From NCBI RefSeq assembly GCF_021729155.1, contig NZ_JAJQYA010000003.1, positions 230,706 through 294,705 on the forward strand: a DNA stretch of 64,000 nt, given 5' to 3'. Within the stretch, counting starts at the first letter, position 1. Each line of letters starts with the position of its first letter. Positions 1-9,643 of the stretch are shown here, in pieces. The stretch comes from Membranihabitans marinus (GTDB lineage: Bacteria > Bacteroidota > Bacteroidia > Chitinophagales > Saprospiraceae). The notes beneath the pieces were generated by a model, which saw only the letters and a list, made by a program, of their open reading frames with translations, did not search any database and had not been told where the DNA came from. Position numbers and translations under genes: made by a program.

Positions 1-333
1 TAGGCTTTTGAGCTGACTAAATAATAACAAGTGTTTGTCTAATTTTGTAATATCGGCCACATAGACGATGATCTCGTCAGTGGATTCTATAGAACTTGTT
101 AAAATTTCCTTGGTGGCTATTTTTTCATCTTGGGTAGAAGGGAATAGAGAATAACAACCCGGCAAATCGGTAATGGTGCGTGAATGTCCATCCTCAAAGG
201 AAGAACTTCCTATTTTTCGCTCTACGGTAACCCCTGGATAATTCCCTATTTTTTGGGATAAACCTGTGAGTCGATTAAAAACTGAACTTTTCCCACTATT
301 GGGATTCCCGATTAATATTATGTTTTTGATCAT
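1..333 (-). CDS. feoB: FeoB ferrous iron transporter, N-terminal G domain (partial at window edge)
   Basis: The 111 N-terminal codons of a FeoB-type protein, read leftwards out of the window. A GTP-binding P-loop GNPNSGKS lies at residues 9-16, the switch I region YPGVTVE at about 32-38, and the G3 motif DLPG at 56-59. FeoB couples this cytosolic G domain to a membrane permease that imports Fe2+; the permease part lies outside the window. The ATG at 331-333 is 19 bp downstream of the feoA stop, so the two genes almost certainly form a feoAB operon. Family assignment is firm; integrity of the rest cannot be judged. Confidence 0.9.
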   Translation of the reverse strand, partial: MIKNIILIGNPNSGKSSVFNRLTGLSQKIGNYPGVTVERKIGSSSFEDGHSRTITDLPGCYSLFPSTQDEKIATKEILTSSIESTDEIIVYVADITKLDKHLLLFSQLKSL

Positions 334-352
334 ATTAATTGTAGATTCGACG

Positions 353-583
353 TTATATACATTTTACTTGGATACTACTCGCCTCATTTTTTCTTAGTGC
401 AAAACAACCTGAATTGGTTTTGATGTAGAATGTATGACCAAAGGGTGATTTACGAATTACTTCTATTTTTTTACCCGGTAAAAATCCCAATTCTAATAAT
501 CTAACCTCGCAGAAAGAATTATGAATCTGATGAATTAGGGCAGGTGTATAAGTTTTGAGTTGACTCAAATCGATGATAGCCAT
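353..583 (-). CDS. feoA: FeoA, SH3-like ferrous iron transport accessory protein
   Basis: A 76-residue protein of the FeoA family: a small basic SH3-like fold with the typical segment LLELGFLPGKKIEV in the first half and a K/R-rich second half. FeoA is cytosolic and is thought to modulate the FeoB G domain. It is first in a leftward feoA-feoB operon and is divergent from the malic enzyme gene, with 141 bp between the two starts that must hold both promoters. Length is normal for the stand-alone family. Fe2+-linked regulation is expected for the family, but I did not identify an operator. Confidence 0.88.
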   Translation of the reverse strand: MAIIDLSQLKTYTPALIHQIHNSFCEVRLLELGFLPGKKIEVIRKSPFGHTFYIKTNSGCFALRKNEASSIQVKCI

Positions 584-724
584 GCTTATCTTTATTTAGA
601 CAAATAACAAATTACTGCAAATAAATGAAATTTTGCACAGATGGGGGCGAATTGAAATCATTATTTTTTTTATTTCTTCAATAAACTTAAGTATCAACTA
701 AATTATCTATTAAACTCATTTACT

Positions 725-1933
725 ATGATTGATTTATTCAGTGAAGCATTAATTTTGCACAAAAGATTGCGCGGCAAGATAAATATTATTCCCAAGGTAG
801 AAGTCCGGAATATAAATGATTTGTCATTAGTCTATTCACCAGGGGTGGCCGAACCGTGTAAAGAAATTGCACGAGATCCGGAATTGGCATATCAGTACAC
901 CATCAAGGGCAATACCGTGGCTATAGTTTCCGACGGTACAGCCGTATTGGGATTGGGAGATATCGGCCCATTGGCGGCTATGCCAGTGATGGAGGGTAAG
1001 GCTATTTTATTTAAAAGATTTGCCAATATCAATGCATTTCCCATCTGTTTGGATACTACCGATGTCGACGAAATAGTACAGACCATTAGAAACATTGCTC
1101 CCGCTTTTGGAGGAATTAATTTGGAAGATATTTCAGCTCCTCGCAGTTTTATTATTGAGCAACGTCTGCAGGACTTAGGTATTCCAGTTTTTCACGACGA
1201 CCAACACGGTACTGCTATTGTCGTACTCGCCGGTCTGTACAATGCGGCTAAGGTGGTGGGTAAGGACGTCAAAGATCTCAAAGTAGTAATCAATGGTGCA
1301 GGTGCGGCCGGTATAGCTATCGCTAAAATGTTGCGCTGCGTAGATCACATGAATCAAGAAGCTTGTATTCCAGTCAAACAAATTACCGTATGCGATAGCA
1401 AGGGAATCATACACAGAGATCGCAAAAATCTAAATTTTGCCAAAAAGGAATTGTTGGGATTTACCAATTTCGACAATCAAGTAGGCTCCTTGAAAGATGC
1501 TTTGGTCAATGCCGATGTTTTTATAGGGGTTAGCAAAGGCGATCTATTAAAAGCCAAAGACATAGAGACGATGGCCACCGATCCCATTATTTTTGGATTG
1601 GCTAATCCCACACCAGAGATCATGCCAGAAGAAGCCTATAAAGGAGGAGCTGCTATAGTGGCCACTGGACGAAGTGATTTGCCCAATCAAGTCAATAATG
1701 TATTGGGATTTCCGGGAATATTTCGCGGAGCCATGGAAGCTAGGGCTCCAAAAATAACTACGGCAATGAAACTGGCCGCCGTTCATGCGATCGCAGAATG
1801 CATAAAGTTTCCCACAGTCAGTGAAATTATTCCTTCAACCTTAAATGATAGAGTGGCCTATAAAGTGGCGGAAGCAGTGAAGGCACAGGCGATTAAGGAT
1901 TTTGGTGAACATAAATATGCAGAAGGAATATAA
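725..1933 (+). CDS. NADP-type malic enzyme, short form without phosphotransacetylase domain
   Basis: A 402-residue malic enzyme, which oxidatively decarboxylates malate to pyruvate and yields NAD(P)H. The N-terminal malic domain carries VYSPGVAEPCKEIA, GLGDIGPLAAMPVMEGK and DDQHGTAIVVLAG. The Rossmann domain has the dinucleotide motif GAGAAGIAIAKML near residue 200, and FGLANPTPEI follows. It resembles the malic half of MaeB but stops before the phosphotransacetylase-like domain of the roughly 760-residue form, so acetyl-CoA control through that domain should be absent. A strong palindromic terminator follows the stop. NAD versus NADP preference is not decided by what I can see. Confidence 0.9.
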   Translation: MIDLFSEALILHKRLRGKINIIPKVEVRNINDLSLVYSPGVAEPCKEIARDPELAYQYTIKGNTVAIVSDGTAVLGLGDIGPLAAMPVMEGKAILFKRFANINAFPICLDTTDVDEIVQTIRNIAPAFGGINLEDISAPRSFIIEQRLQDLGIPVFHDDQHGTAIVVLAGLYNAAKVVGKDVKDLKVVINGAGAAGIAIAKMLRCVDHMNQEACIPVKQITVCDSKGIIHRDRKNLNFAKKELLGFTNFDNQVGSLKDALVNADVFIGVSKGDLLKAKDIETMATDPIIFGLANPTPEIMPEEAYKGGAAIVATGRSDLPNQVNNVLGFPGIFRGAMEARAPKITTAMKLAAVHAIAECIKFPTVSEIIPSTLNDRVAYKVAEAVKAQAIKDFGEHKYAEGI

Positions 1934-1959
1934 TATTAACCACTGGGATGAGTCATAAA

Positions 1960-1993
1960 AAAAAGCACTGTTTGAATTCAAACAGTGCTTTTT
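1960..1993. terminator. Bidirectional intrinsic terminator, perfect 34-bp palindrome
   Basis: A fully self-complementary sequence centred on GAATTC (1974-1979), with A-rich left and T-rich right flanks. It lies between the rightward malic enzyme gene and the leftward tRNA-Ala gene, so it can end transcription from both sides. Confidence 0.8.
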
Positions 1994-2002
1994 GTATTAA
2001 AG

Positions 2003-2078
<76 letters not shown>

Positions 2079-2252
2079 TTGTCGGCTGAAAACCCCTTGT
2101 ATTTGGCATATAAAAGTATTCAACTTTCTTGAGTGAGTGCAAATGTAATAAAAAAATTTATTTGGACAAGAAGTTTTTTTCATCGGTTTATTGATGTTGA
2201 AATCCACAATTTATTTATGTAATATTGATAGTGTATAAAATAAAATAATAGT

Positions 2253-3650
2253 ATGAATATTAAATTTTGTGGTGCCAATAGAGAAGTTACCGGAAGTTGT
2301 CATTTGATTACATTGGACAACGGTTATACCATATTGCTGGATTGTGGTCTGTATCAAGGATATGACGAGGATTATGAAAGTTTCAATAAGAATTGGTTGT
2401 TCGATCCCAAATCCATTGATTGTGTCGTTTTGTCCCATGCTCATATTGATCATACCGGAAGATTGCCCTATTTGGTTAAAAGTGGATTTAAGGGGAATAT
2501 TTTTAGCACCCATGCTACTCGGAGTTTATGTGCCATAATGTTGCTGGATAGTGCTCGCATCCAAGAATATGATGCTGAATACAAAAATAAGCAAGCTGCT
2601 AAAAAAGGCAGTAAGGAAAACTTCAAGCCTTTGTATGAAACCAAACACGTTTCTGAAACCATGAATATGTTTCGTTCCGTGGGCTACAATCGATGGTTTA
2701 ATATTCATCCAGAAGTAGAAATATTATATACCGATGCTGGACACATTCTCGGATCGGCTTCCATAACCATGAAGGTGAATGGGAAAAATGTACTGGGGTT
2801 CACCGGTGATATTGGTCGACCAGAACGACCCATATTAAGAGATCCTCAACCTATGCCTGAAGTAGATTTCCTCATATGCGAATCCACCTATGGTGATAGT
2901 GATCACGTCAGTAAGCCCATAGAAGATCAATTGTTCTTGGATATCGTTCAAGAGACTTGTATCGAGAATAAAGGCAAACTCATAATCCCAGCCTTTAGTG
3001 TGGGGAGGACACAAGATATTGTCTATATATTCGATCGATTATTTAACGAAGGGGTTTTACCTAAGATACCCATCTATGTAGATAGTCCATTGGCTGTCAA
3101 TGCCACTCAAGTCTATGGATCTCATCCGGAGTGTTACGACGACGAGCTCAATGAATATTTATTGACCGATGACGATCCCTTTGGATTCAATACTTTGAAA
3201 TACGTACGGGATGTAGAGTTTTCCAAATCACTCAACGATAAAAAAGAACCTTGTGTCATTATCAGTGCAGCTGGTATGGCCAATGCAGGGCGGATTCAAC
3301 ATCATATTGCCAACAATATTGAAAATCCCAAAAACACTATTCTTTTAGTTGGCTATGCCGCACCTTCAACTCCTGCCGGTATATTGATTAGTGGAGCCAA
3401 GCAGTTGAAACTATTCGGCAACTGGTTACAGGTCAATGCACAGGTCAAGAGAATCGATGCACTTTCAGCCCATGGAGACCGACATGAAATGCTGGCTTTT
3501 CTAAAGAATCAATTGACCAGCCTCAAAGGTTTATACTTAGTTCATGGCGAGTACGATACTCAGTTGGCATGGCAGGCTTTCTTGGAAGAGAGAGGATTTG
3601 ATAACATACACATTCCCAAACTCAACGATGTGTACGAAATAAATAGTTAA
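2253..3650 (+). CDS. Beta-CASP metallo-beta-lactamase-fold RNA/DNA hydrolase
   Basis: A 465-residue cytosolic protein of the CPSF-73/Ysh1-like metallo-beta-lactamase group. The zinc signature HAHIDH is at residues 62-67, further metal ligands are expected at His164 (DAGHILGS) and Asp186 (TGDIGR), and the beta-CASP region contains PAFSVGRTQDIVYI. The C-terminal part has SAHGDRHEM and LVHGEYD, which belong to the RNA-specificity (RMMBL) segment. Family members are endo- or exoribonucleases, but the substrate here is unknown. The stop is 18 bp before the secreted esterase gene, so the two may be co-transcribed. It is shorter than RNase J (about 550 residues) and lacks that enzyme's C-terminal domain. 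Confidence 0.85.
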   Translation: MNIKFCGANREVTGSCHLITLDNGYTILLDCGLYQGYDEDYESFNKNWLFDPKSIDCVVLSHAHIDHTGRLPYLVKSGFKGNIFSTHATRSLCAIMLLDSARIQEYDAEYKNKQAAKKGSKENFKPLYETKHVSETMNMFRSVGYNRWFNIHPEVEILYTDAGHILGSASITMKVNGKNVLGFTGDIGRPERPILRDPQPMPEVDFLICESTYGDSDHVSKPIEDQLFLDIVQETCIENKGKLIIPAFSVGRTQDIVYIFDRLFNEGVLPKIPIYVDSPLAVNATQVYGSHPECYDDELNEYLLTDDDPFGFNTLKYVRDVEFSKSLNDKKEPCVIISAAGMANAGRIQHHIANNIENPKNTILLVGYAAPSTPAGILISGAKQLKLFGNWLQVNAQVKRIDALSAHGDRHEMLAFLKNQLTSLKGLYLVHGEYDTQLAWQAFLEERGFDNIHIPKLNDVYEINS

Positions 3651-3668
3651 TCGATTAAAATCACTACC

Positions 3669-4865
3669 ATGAAAACTTTTTGGAAAATTCTATTCATTAC
3701 ATTGTTTGCCACTAATATGTGGGCACAAGATTATTGCGATCAGCAATGGACATCCAATGTTTTTACCTCAATTGTCAAGACCGAATTGACTTATGACAGT
3801 ACGGACAATGGCAAAACCTTGGAATTGGATTTGTTTACTACTTCAGACAATGATGCTTCTGTAAAACCATTAATCATACTAATGCATGGAGGAAGTTATA
3901 TTACTAGATACGGCAACCGTTCTAGCATTGAAGAATTGTCGATATTGTTTTGCAGTAAAGGTTTTCTAGTAGCTTCCCTAGAATATACTACCTGGTCCAT
4001 TTCAGAGAAAGGTTTTCCCGGAGCCAATGACATACTCGATGTGGCATTACAGTCTATATACGATCTCAATGCGGCTATTAATTTTTTGGTAGAGAACAAT
4101 GGTTCAAATTCTATTCCATTATTTGATGCAGACAATATAGTTATCGGTGGCGGGTCGGCTGGAGCTATAACTTCTATTCATCGACTTTATCTGGATGCCA
4201 CAGACAGCACCAATGCTCAAATATCGAATATTATTGAATCCAAGAATGGATATTTTACCAAAGAATCGGATCAATATAATATTGTCTCTGGAATCAATTT
4301 TAGCGGTGCTATTCTCGATACTTCGTGGTTAAAGGGTGAATCCACACCGCTTTTTTCTATTCATGGGGACATGGATGGGGTAGTGCCTTATGGAGAGGGT
4401 AGAATTCAAAACGTATTGAATGCCTATGGCAGTCAAGTCATCGATGCCAAGCTTACTGAGAATGGGATTCCTTCTTATCTCTATACCTTCGAGGGGGGGA
4501 TGCATGAAGATATATACGACGACGGTCCTTACAGACCCCGACTGCTATTGGCCATCGATACCGTTATTCAAAAAGTCCAGGATCAGGTTTGTGTAATGAC
4601 GCCTAATCAAGCTCGGGTTGAGGTCGCTTCTGTTCGTTTGATCAATACTTTGGTAAAAGATCGATTGATACTGGAAAACAATGCTCATAGACCCTTAGAA
4701 TATCAGGTAATCAATATGTTGGGCCAGGTCGTAAATAGCGGTTCAATAGGGCTTGGACAGTCCCAAATACAGGTGTATGGATTAGAATCTATGCCCTATG
4801 TGTTTAGAACTATTGAAGGAGGAAATGGCCATGTAAATTCTACATTATTTTTATCGAGACCATAA
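3669..4865 (+). CDS. Secreted alpha/beta-hydrolase (esterase/lipase type) with T9SS-like C-terminal domain
   Basis: 398 residues. A signal peptide covers residues 1-20 (ending MWAQ). The hydrolase core has an oxyanion-type HGG at 73-75, a nucleophile elbow GGSAG with Ser163, a likely acid at Asp233 or Asp235, and His278 in GGMHEDIY. From about residue 315 to the end the sequence matches the pattern of a type IX secretion sorting domain: short beta strands and a central YQVINMLGQVVNSG motif. I infer export through T9SS to the cell surface or medium. The family hydrolyses carboxylic esters; the substrate is unknown. It follows the beta-CASP gene by 18 bp. Confidence 0.8.
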   Translation: MKTFWKILFITLFATNMWAQDYCDQQWTSNVFTSIVKTELTYDSTDNGKTLELDLFTTSDNDASVKPLIILMHGGSYITRYGNRSSIEELSILFCSKGFLVASLEYTTWSISEKGFPGANDILDVALQSIYDLNAAINFLVENNGSNSIPLFDADNIVIGGGSAGAITSIHRLYLDATDSTNAQISNIIESKNGYFTKESDQYNIVSGINFSGAILDTSWLKGESTPLFSIHGDMDGVVPYGEGRIQNVLNAYGSQVIDAKLTENGIPSYLYTFEGGMHEDIYDDGPYRPRLLLAIDTVIQKVQDQVCVMTPNQARVEVASVRLINTLVKDRLILENNAHRPLEYQVINMLGQVVNSGSIGLGQSQIQVYGLESMPYVFRTIEGGNGHVNSTLFLSRP

Positions 4866-4983
4866 ATGCGATAGCTTGGAATATAAAATATGGAAAAAGT
4901 GTTAATTGTGAAATATAAATAGCTCTATGTTTAAGGGGTCGAAACTATTAAAATGTTGGTTTTTTGTTTATAAATTTCAAAAT

Positions 4984-5015
4984 TTTGTACAAACACGAAT
5001 AAAATATTACTTTTA
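4984..5015 (+). promoter_or_regulatory. Candidate Bacteroidota-type promoter for hppA
   Basis: TTTG at 4984-4987, a 20-bp spacer, then TACTTTTA at 5008-5015. This is one base from the phylum's -7 consensus TAnnTTTG. The predicted start of transcription is about 30 bp before the hppA ATG. Confidence 0.55.
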
Positions 5016-5052
5016 GCGATCTTTTAAACAATAATAAATTAACATTTAAGAA

Positions 5053-7215
5053 ATGGGACAAACGATTACTTATCTAATTCCCTTGACGGGAATCCTGGGC
5101 TTGTTATTTATGTTTTGGAAATCTTCTTGGGTTAGTAAGCAAGAAGTAGGAACAGATAAAATGGCAACTATCGCCAAGAATATAGCCGATGGTGCTATGG
5201 CATTTTTGAGAGCAGAGTACAAGGTGCTCGCTATTTTTGTGATCTGCGTGGCGGGTTTATTACTTTATAGTGGTACGGTTTCGGATGGATCCAGTCCACT
5301 GATTGCACTGTCTTTTATCTTAGGTGCTATTAGTTCGGCCATGGCAGGATTTATAGGCATGAGGATAGCGACCAAAGCCAATGTTAGAACCACACATGCT
5401 GCGCGAACTAGTTTGGGCCGAGCCCTAGAGGTGGCTTTTGCTGGCGGTTCCGTTATGGGATTAGCTGTGGTAGCTCTCGGTGTATTGGGTTTGAGTTTGT
5501 TGTTTATTATCTATTCAAGTTTTGGTTGGGAACCGGTGAAAGTAATTCAAGTGATTACTGGATTTTCTTTTGGTGCTTCATCAATAGCCCTATTTGCTAG
5601 AGTTGGTGGAGGTATCTATACCAAAGCCGCCGATGTGGGCGCAGATTTAGTGGGTAAAGTAGAGGCAGGTATCCCTGAAGATCATCCACTGAATCCGGCA
5701 ACTATTGCCGATAATGTCGGTGACAATGTTGGTGATGTAGCGGGAATGGGAGCTGATTTATTTGAATCTTATGTTGGCTCAATTATAGGAACCATGGTTT
5801 TGGGTGCTGCATTTTTGGGCTTGTCGGGATTTGAGGAAACCAATATGTTCTCTGGTCTCAATGCCGTAATTCTGCCATTGGTATTGGCAGGTGTGGGTAT
5901 TTTGACCTCTATTGTTGGGACATTTTTCGTAAAAGTAAAAGAAGGAGGAGATCCTCAAAAAGCATTAAATACAGGTGAGATAATATCTGCAGTATTAATG
6001 TTGGTATTAACTTATCTCATTATATCTGCCATTATGCCCGATCAGTGGGTATATCACGATACCCAATACAGTAGTTTGGGAATATTCTGGGCCGTATGTT
6101 TTGGACTTTTGGCTGGATTGATGATCGGATTTATTACAGAAAAATATACAGGAACAGGGACGAAGCCAGTATTGAGTATAGTCAAACAATCTGTTACTGG
6201 TTCAGCAACCAATATAATTGCCGGTCTGGGAGTGGGTATGCAATCGACAGCTCTTCCAATCTTGGTTTTGGCTGCTGCGATTATGGGAGCCCACCACTTT
6301 GCAGGCCTATACGGAATCGCAATTGCCGCCGTGGGAATGTTGTCCAATACTGGTATCCAATTGGCCGTAGATGCTTATGGTCCGGTATCGGATAATGCTG
6401 GGGGGATCGCAGAAATGGCAGATTTGCCTAAAGAAGTAAGACAACGTACCGACAAATTGGATGCAGTTGGAAATACGACGGCTGCCATTGGGAAAGGATT
6501 TGCCATTGGTTCTGCTGCCCTAACTGCTTTGGCCTTATTTGCCGCATATATGGAAACTACTGATCTTCGAACCATAGATATTGCACAACCAGTAGTGATG
6601 TCGGGATTGTTAATTGGAGCGATGTTGCCTTTCTTGTTTTCTTCATTGGCTATGAATGCCGTGGGAAGAGCCGCTATGGATATGATCCAAGAGGTCAGAC
6701 GCCAATTTAGTTCTATCCCGGAACTCAAAAATGCCCTTGCCGTAATGCGAAAAAATGATGGTGTGGATATGTCGGATTGGTCAGATAGTGACAAGGCCGT
6801 ATTTGATGCCGCCGATGGCAAAGCCGAATACGGTAAATGTGTTGAAATATCCACCAAGGCATCTATTAGAGAGATGGTTTTGCCTGGAATCATTGCCATT
6901 GCTTCTCCTATCTTGATTGGATTTACTTTTGGAGACGAGATGTTGGGAGGACTATTGGCAGGAGTAACAGCTTCTGGTGTGTTAATGGCTATATTTCAGT
7001 CGAATGCAGGTGGAGCTTGGGACAATGCCAAGAAAATGTTTGAAGAAGGGGTAGAAATCGATGGCCAGATGCATTACAAAGGATCGGAAGCTCACAAAGC
7101 TACCGTGGTAGGCGATACTGTAGGAGATCCATTTAAAGATACTTCTGGACCGTCATTGAATATTTTATTGAAATTGATGTCTGTGGTTGCATTAGTAATT
7201 GCTCCATTTATATAA
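5053..7215 (+). CDS. hppA: Membrane-bound proton (or sodium) pumping pyrophosphatase, K+-dependent type
   Basis: A 720-residue integral membrane protein with about 16 predicted helices. It hydrolyses pyrophosphate and pumps H+ and/or Na+ across the inner membrane. The substrate-binding loop DVGADLVGK is at 194-202, followed by the acidic metal-binding stretch [19 protein letters not shown]; a second set lies near the C-terminus ([15 protein letters not shown]). The key loop [10 protein letters not shown] (473-482) has Ala477 and Gly480, the signature of K+-dependent enzymes; K+-independent ones have Lys/Thr there. All known Na+-pumping members are in the K+-dependent class, so the ion is open. 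It has its own promoter and a strong terminator. Confidence 0.95.
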   Translation: MGQTITYLIPLTGILGLLFMFWKSSWVSKQEVGTDKMATIAKNIADGAMAFLRAEYKVLAIFVICVAGLLLYSGTVSDGSSPLIALSFILGAISSAMAGFIGMRIATKANVRTTHAARTSLGRALEVAFAGGSVMGLAVVALGVLGLSLLFIIYSSFGWEPVKVIQVITGFSFGASSIALFARVGGGIYTKAADVGADLVGKVEAGIPEDHPLNPATIADNVGDNVGDVAGMGADLFESYVGSIIGTMVLGAAFLGLSGFEETNMFSGLNAVILPLVLAGVGILTSIVGTFFVKVKEGGDPQKALNTGEIISAVLMLVLTYLIISAIMPDQWVYHDTQYSSLGIFWAVCFGLLAGLMIGFITEKYTGTGTKPVLSIVKQSVTGSATNIIAGLGVGMQSTALPILVLAAAIMGAHHFAGLYGIAIAAVGMLSNTGIQLAVDAYGPVSDNAGGIAEMADLPKEVRQRTDKLDAVGNTTAAIGKGFAIGSAALTALALFAAYMETTDLRTIDIAQPVVMSGLLIGAMLPFLFSSLAMNAVGRAAMDMIQEVRRQFSSIPELKNALAVMRKNDGVDMSDWSDSDKAVFDAADGKAEYGKCVEISTKASIREMVLPGIIAIASPILIGFTFGDEMLGGLLAGVTASGVLMAIFQSNAGGAWDNAKKMFEEGVEIDGQMHYKGSEAHKATVVGDTVGDPFKDTSGPSLNILLKLMSVVALVIAPFI

Positions 7216-7238
7216 TAAGGAGGCATTAATTATTTATT

Positions 7239-7282
7239 AAAAAGGGAAGATGGAAGGCTTAAAATCACTATCTTCCCTTTTT
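7239..7282 (+). terminator. Intrinsic terminator of hppA
   Basis: An 11-bp perfect stem (7241-7251 with 7270-7280) is extended by A/T pairs, with an 18-nt loop and a run of T residues at 7278-7283. It lies 25 bp after the hppA stop. Confidence 0.75.
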
Positions 7283-7445
7283 TCGTCTACAATTAGAAGG
7301 ATTTTGTCTTATTTTTATAATTTAAACAAGATTTTAACCTAGAATCTGTTATTATTAAATTGTAGTTTAGAATTACCTATTGTGTTCGTGAACCAAAAGG
7401 ATGTCCAATCCTTTAAAAATATATGGAGTTATTAAATTGAATAAA

Positions 7446-9566
7446 ATGATATTACGTGGAATTATTCTGGTAGCAGTCTTAGGCAGTGGATTGTTTATCA
7501 ATAAATGGACTGAGTCCTCAATGGACGATATGTCTAGAGAACAAGTCATTGTTAAAGGCATTACCACATTTGTGGATTATCTTCATTACAGTCCTCAGGA
7601 CTTGGATGATGATTTTTCAATTGGTGTGTATGACCACTATTTGAATGCGTTGGATGCTAGAAAACAATTCTTCCTGCAATCGGAAATCGATGAAATATCA
7701 ACACATCGATTATCGATTGACGATCAAATACGCAATGCTCAATTGACATTTTTCGATGAAATCTATGATAAATACACTCAGGCATTCGAAAGATCGAGAG
7801 CCTATTATAGCGAAATCTTAGCTCAACCTTTCGATTATACTATCGATGAAGACTTGGATATGGATCCAGAACAAGTGTCTTTTGCCAGTTCGGAAGAGGA
7901 ACTGAAGGATTATTGGAGACGGTTGTTGAAATATGAAACCATCAGCAGGATCATCGATAAAGAGAGCGCACTTCTGAAAGAAGAAGAGGGTAAATCATTT
8001 GAGGAAATAGAAAAAGAAGCAAGAGAGGGTACAGAAAAAATGTATACTCGTTGGTTTGATAATGTGGGAGATTTTAGAAAGTCTGACTTATTCGACCAAT
8101 ATATGAATGCTATTACTGGAATGAATGATCCTCATTCCAATTATTTTAGTCCAAAAGATAAAGAAGATTTTGAAATCGATATGTCTGGTAAATTGGAGGG
8201 TATCGGAGCAAGATTGTCTAAAGATGGTGAATTTACCAAGGTGGTAAGTGTGATTCCTGGAGGACCTGCTTGGAAAGGAAAGGAATTGGAGGAAAATGAT
8301 TTAATTGCCAAGGTCGGCCAAGAAGATGAAGAGGCCGTAGATGTGAGAGGATGGAGAACCGATGATGTAGTGCAATTGATCAGAGGTAAGAAGGGCTCGA
8401 AAGTGAGATTAATCGTCAAAAAAGCCGATGGAGTGATGAAGGAGGTTTCCATTATTCGAGATGAAGTGGAAATCGGTCAAAGTTTTGCCAAGTCCTTCTT
8501 AATCAATGACGAAGCAAATAAGAAAAATATAGGCTACATTAAGTTGCCTCGATTCTATTTTGAATTTGACGGTGATCGTCGGTCATCCAAAGATGTAGCC
8601 ATAGAAATAGAAAAATTAAAGAAACAGAATATAGAAGGTATTATCCTCGACTTGCGTTACAATCCAGGGGGATCTTTGAGTGATGTAGTCGATATAGGAG
8701 GTTTGTTTATTGAAGATGGCCCTGTAGTTCAGGTTAAGTCCAGAGATGACAAGCCCCATATTTGGGAGGATAAAGATTCCAAGGCTCGATATGACGGACC
8801 TTTAGTTATATTAGTCAATCAATTTAGTGCATCTGCTTCTGAAATTTTGGCCGCCGCTATGCAGGATTACAATCGAGCAGTTATTGTAGGAAGTAATTCC
8901 ACTTTCGGAAAGGGGACAGTTCAGCGATTTTTTCACTTGGATCAGGCCTTTAGAGGTAAGAGTCCTTATTCTGATTTGGGAGATGTTAAATTGACCATTC
9001 AGAAATATTATCGAATCAATGGCGGTAGTGTACAGTTGAAAGGAGTTGTTCCAGACATTATTTTGCCCGATGTATACAACTATATCAAAATGGGAGAAAA
9101 GGAATACGACAATCCATTGGATTGGACTAAAATCGAAGCCCTAGACTTTGATCAAAATGTCTATAAGATTCACAATATGGATGAAATCAAACGGCGATCC
9201 GCAGAACGTGTGGCAAATAATAAAGTCTTTGAAATGGTGGATGAGAATGCGAAGAGGTTGAAGAAAAATAAAGATGAAACCATCTATCCGTTGGCATTGG
9301 AAGCGTTTGAATCCCTCGAAGAACAACGCAAAAAGGAATCAGAGAAATACAAGGATATCTTTCCTGTAAATGAATCATTAGTTATTTCAAATTTACCAGA
9401 AGATTTAGATAAAATTGAAATAGATTCATCATTGATCAGTGGCAATAAATCAGAAATTGACAATTTGGCAAAAGATATCTATTTGACTGAGGCATTGAGT
9501 ATAATCACCGACGTTATAGAAACACACAGCAGCATTTCTGTGGCCAATAAAGATGCCAAAAAGTAA
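7446..9566 (+). CDS. Carboxyl-terminal processing protease (Tsp/Prc, family S41A)
   Basis: A periplasmic serine protease that trims or degrades envelope proteins from their C-termini. I chose the ATG at 7446 because it gives a clean signal anchor (MILRGIILVAVLGSG); an in-frame ATG at 7401 adds 15 residues. Counting from 7401, an N-terminal Tsp helical domain covers about 45-240 and a PDZ domain about 255-345. The S41 core contains LDLRYNPGGS, the catalytic Ser478 in FSASASE and Lys504 in TFGKGTVQ. The C-terminal part matches the DUF3340 tail of Prc. Length (about 706) is usual for the large Tsp class. It stands alone, convergent with the next gene. Confidence 0.92.
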   Translation: MILRGIILVAVLGSGLFINKWTESSMDDMSREQVIVKGITTFVDYLHYSPQDLDDDFSIGVYDHYLNALDARKQFFLQSEIDEISTHRLSIDDQIRNAQLTFFDEIYDKYTQAFERSRAYYSEILAQPFDYTIDEDLDMDPEQVSFASSEEELKDYWRRLLKYETISRIIDKESALLKEEEGKSFEEIEKEAREGTEKMYTRWFDNVGDFRKSDLFDQYMNAITGMNDPHSNYFSPKDKEDFEIDMSGKLEGIGARLSKDGEFTKVVSVIPGGPAWKGKELEENDLIAKVGQEDEEAVDVRGWRTDDVVQLIRGKKGSKVRLIVKKADGVMKEVSIIRDEVEIGQSFAKSFLINDEANKKNIGYIKLPRFYFEFDGDRRSSKDVAIEIEKLKKQNIEGIILDLRYNPGGSLSDVVDIGGLFIEDGPVVQVKSRDDKPHIWEDKDSKARYDGPLVILVNQFSASASEILAAAMQDYNRAVIVGSNSTFGKGTVQRFFHLDQAFRGKSPYSDLGDVKLTIQKYYRINGGSVQLKGVVPDIILPDVYNYIKMGEKEYDNPLDWTKIEALDFDQNVYKIHNMDEIKRRSAERVANNKVFEMVDENAKRLKKNKDETIYPLALEAFESLEEQRKKESEKYKDIFPVNESLVISNLPEDLDKIEIDSSLISGNKSEIDNLAKDIYLTEALSIITDVIETHSSISVANKDAKK

Positions 9567-9584
9567 AATTTAAGATGTAATCTA

Positions 9585-9607
9585 GTCTCCATGCATGGCA
9601 TGGAGGC
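9585..9607. terminator. Hairpin between convergent genes
   Basis: An 11-bp stem with one G-T pair closes on a 3-nt loop in the 77-bp space between the Tsp protease gene and the leftward small gene. No T-run follows on either side, so it is a weak terminator at best. Confidence 0.35.
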
Positions 9608-9643
9608 TATGATCCATCCCCATCTGTGGGCATTGAAACAATA

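Noticed and set aside
1175..1414. Antisense frame in the malic enzyme gene
   Set aside because: No family, and the sense strand carries the malic enzyme motifs.
6375..6899. A 174-codon open frame opposite hppA
   Set aside because: It is the mirror of hppA codons, with Ala/Ser-rich composition and no domain. The strand with conserved pyrophosphatase motifs is clearly the coding one.
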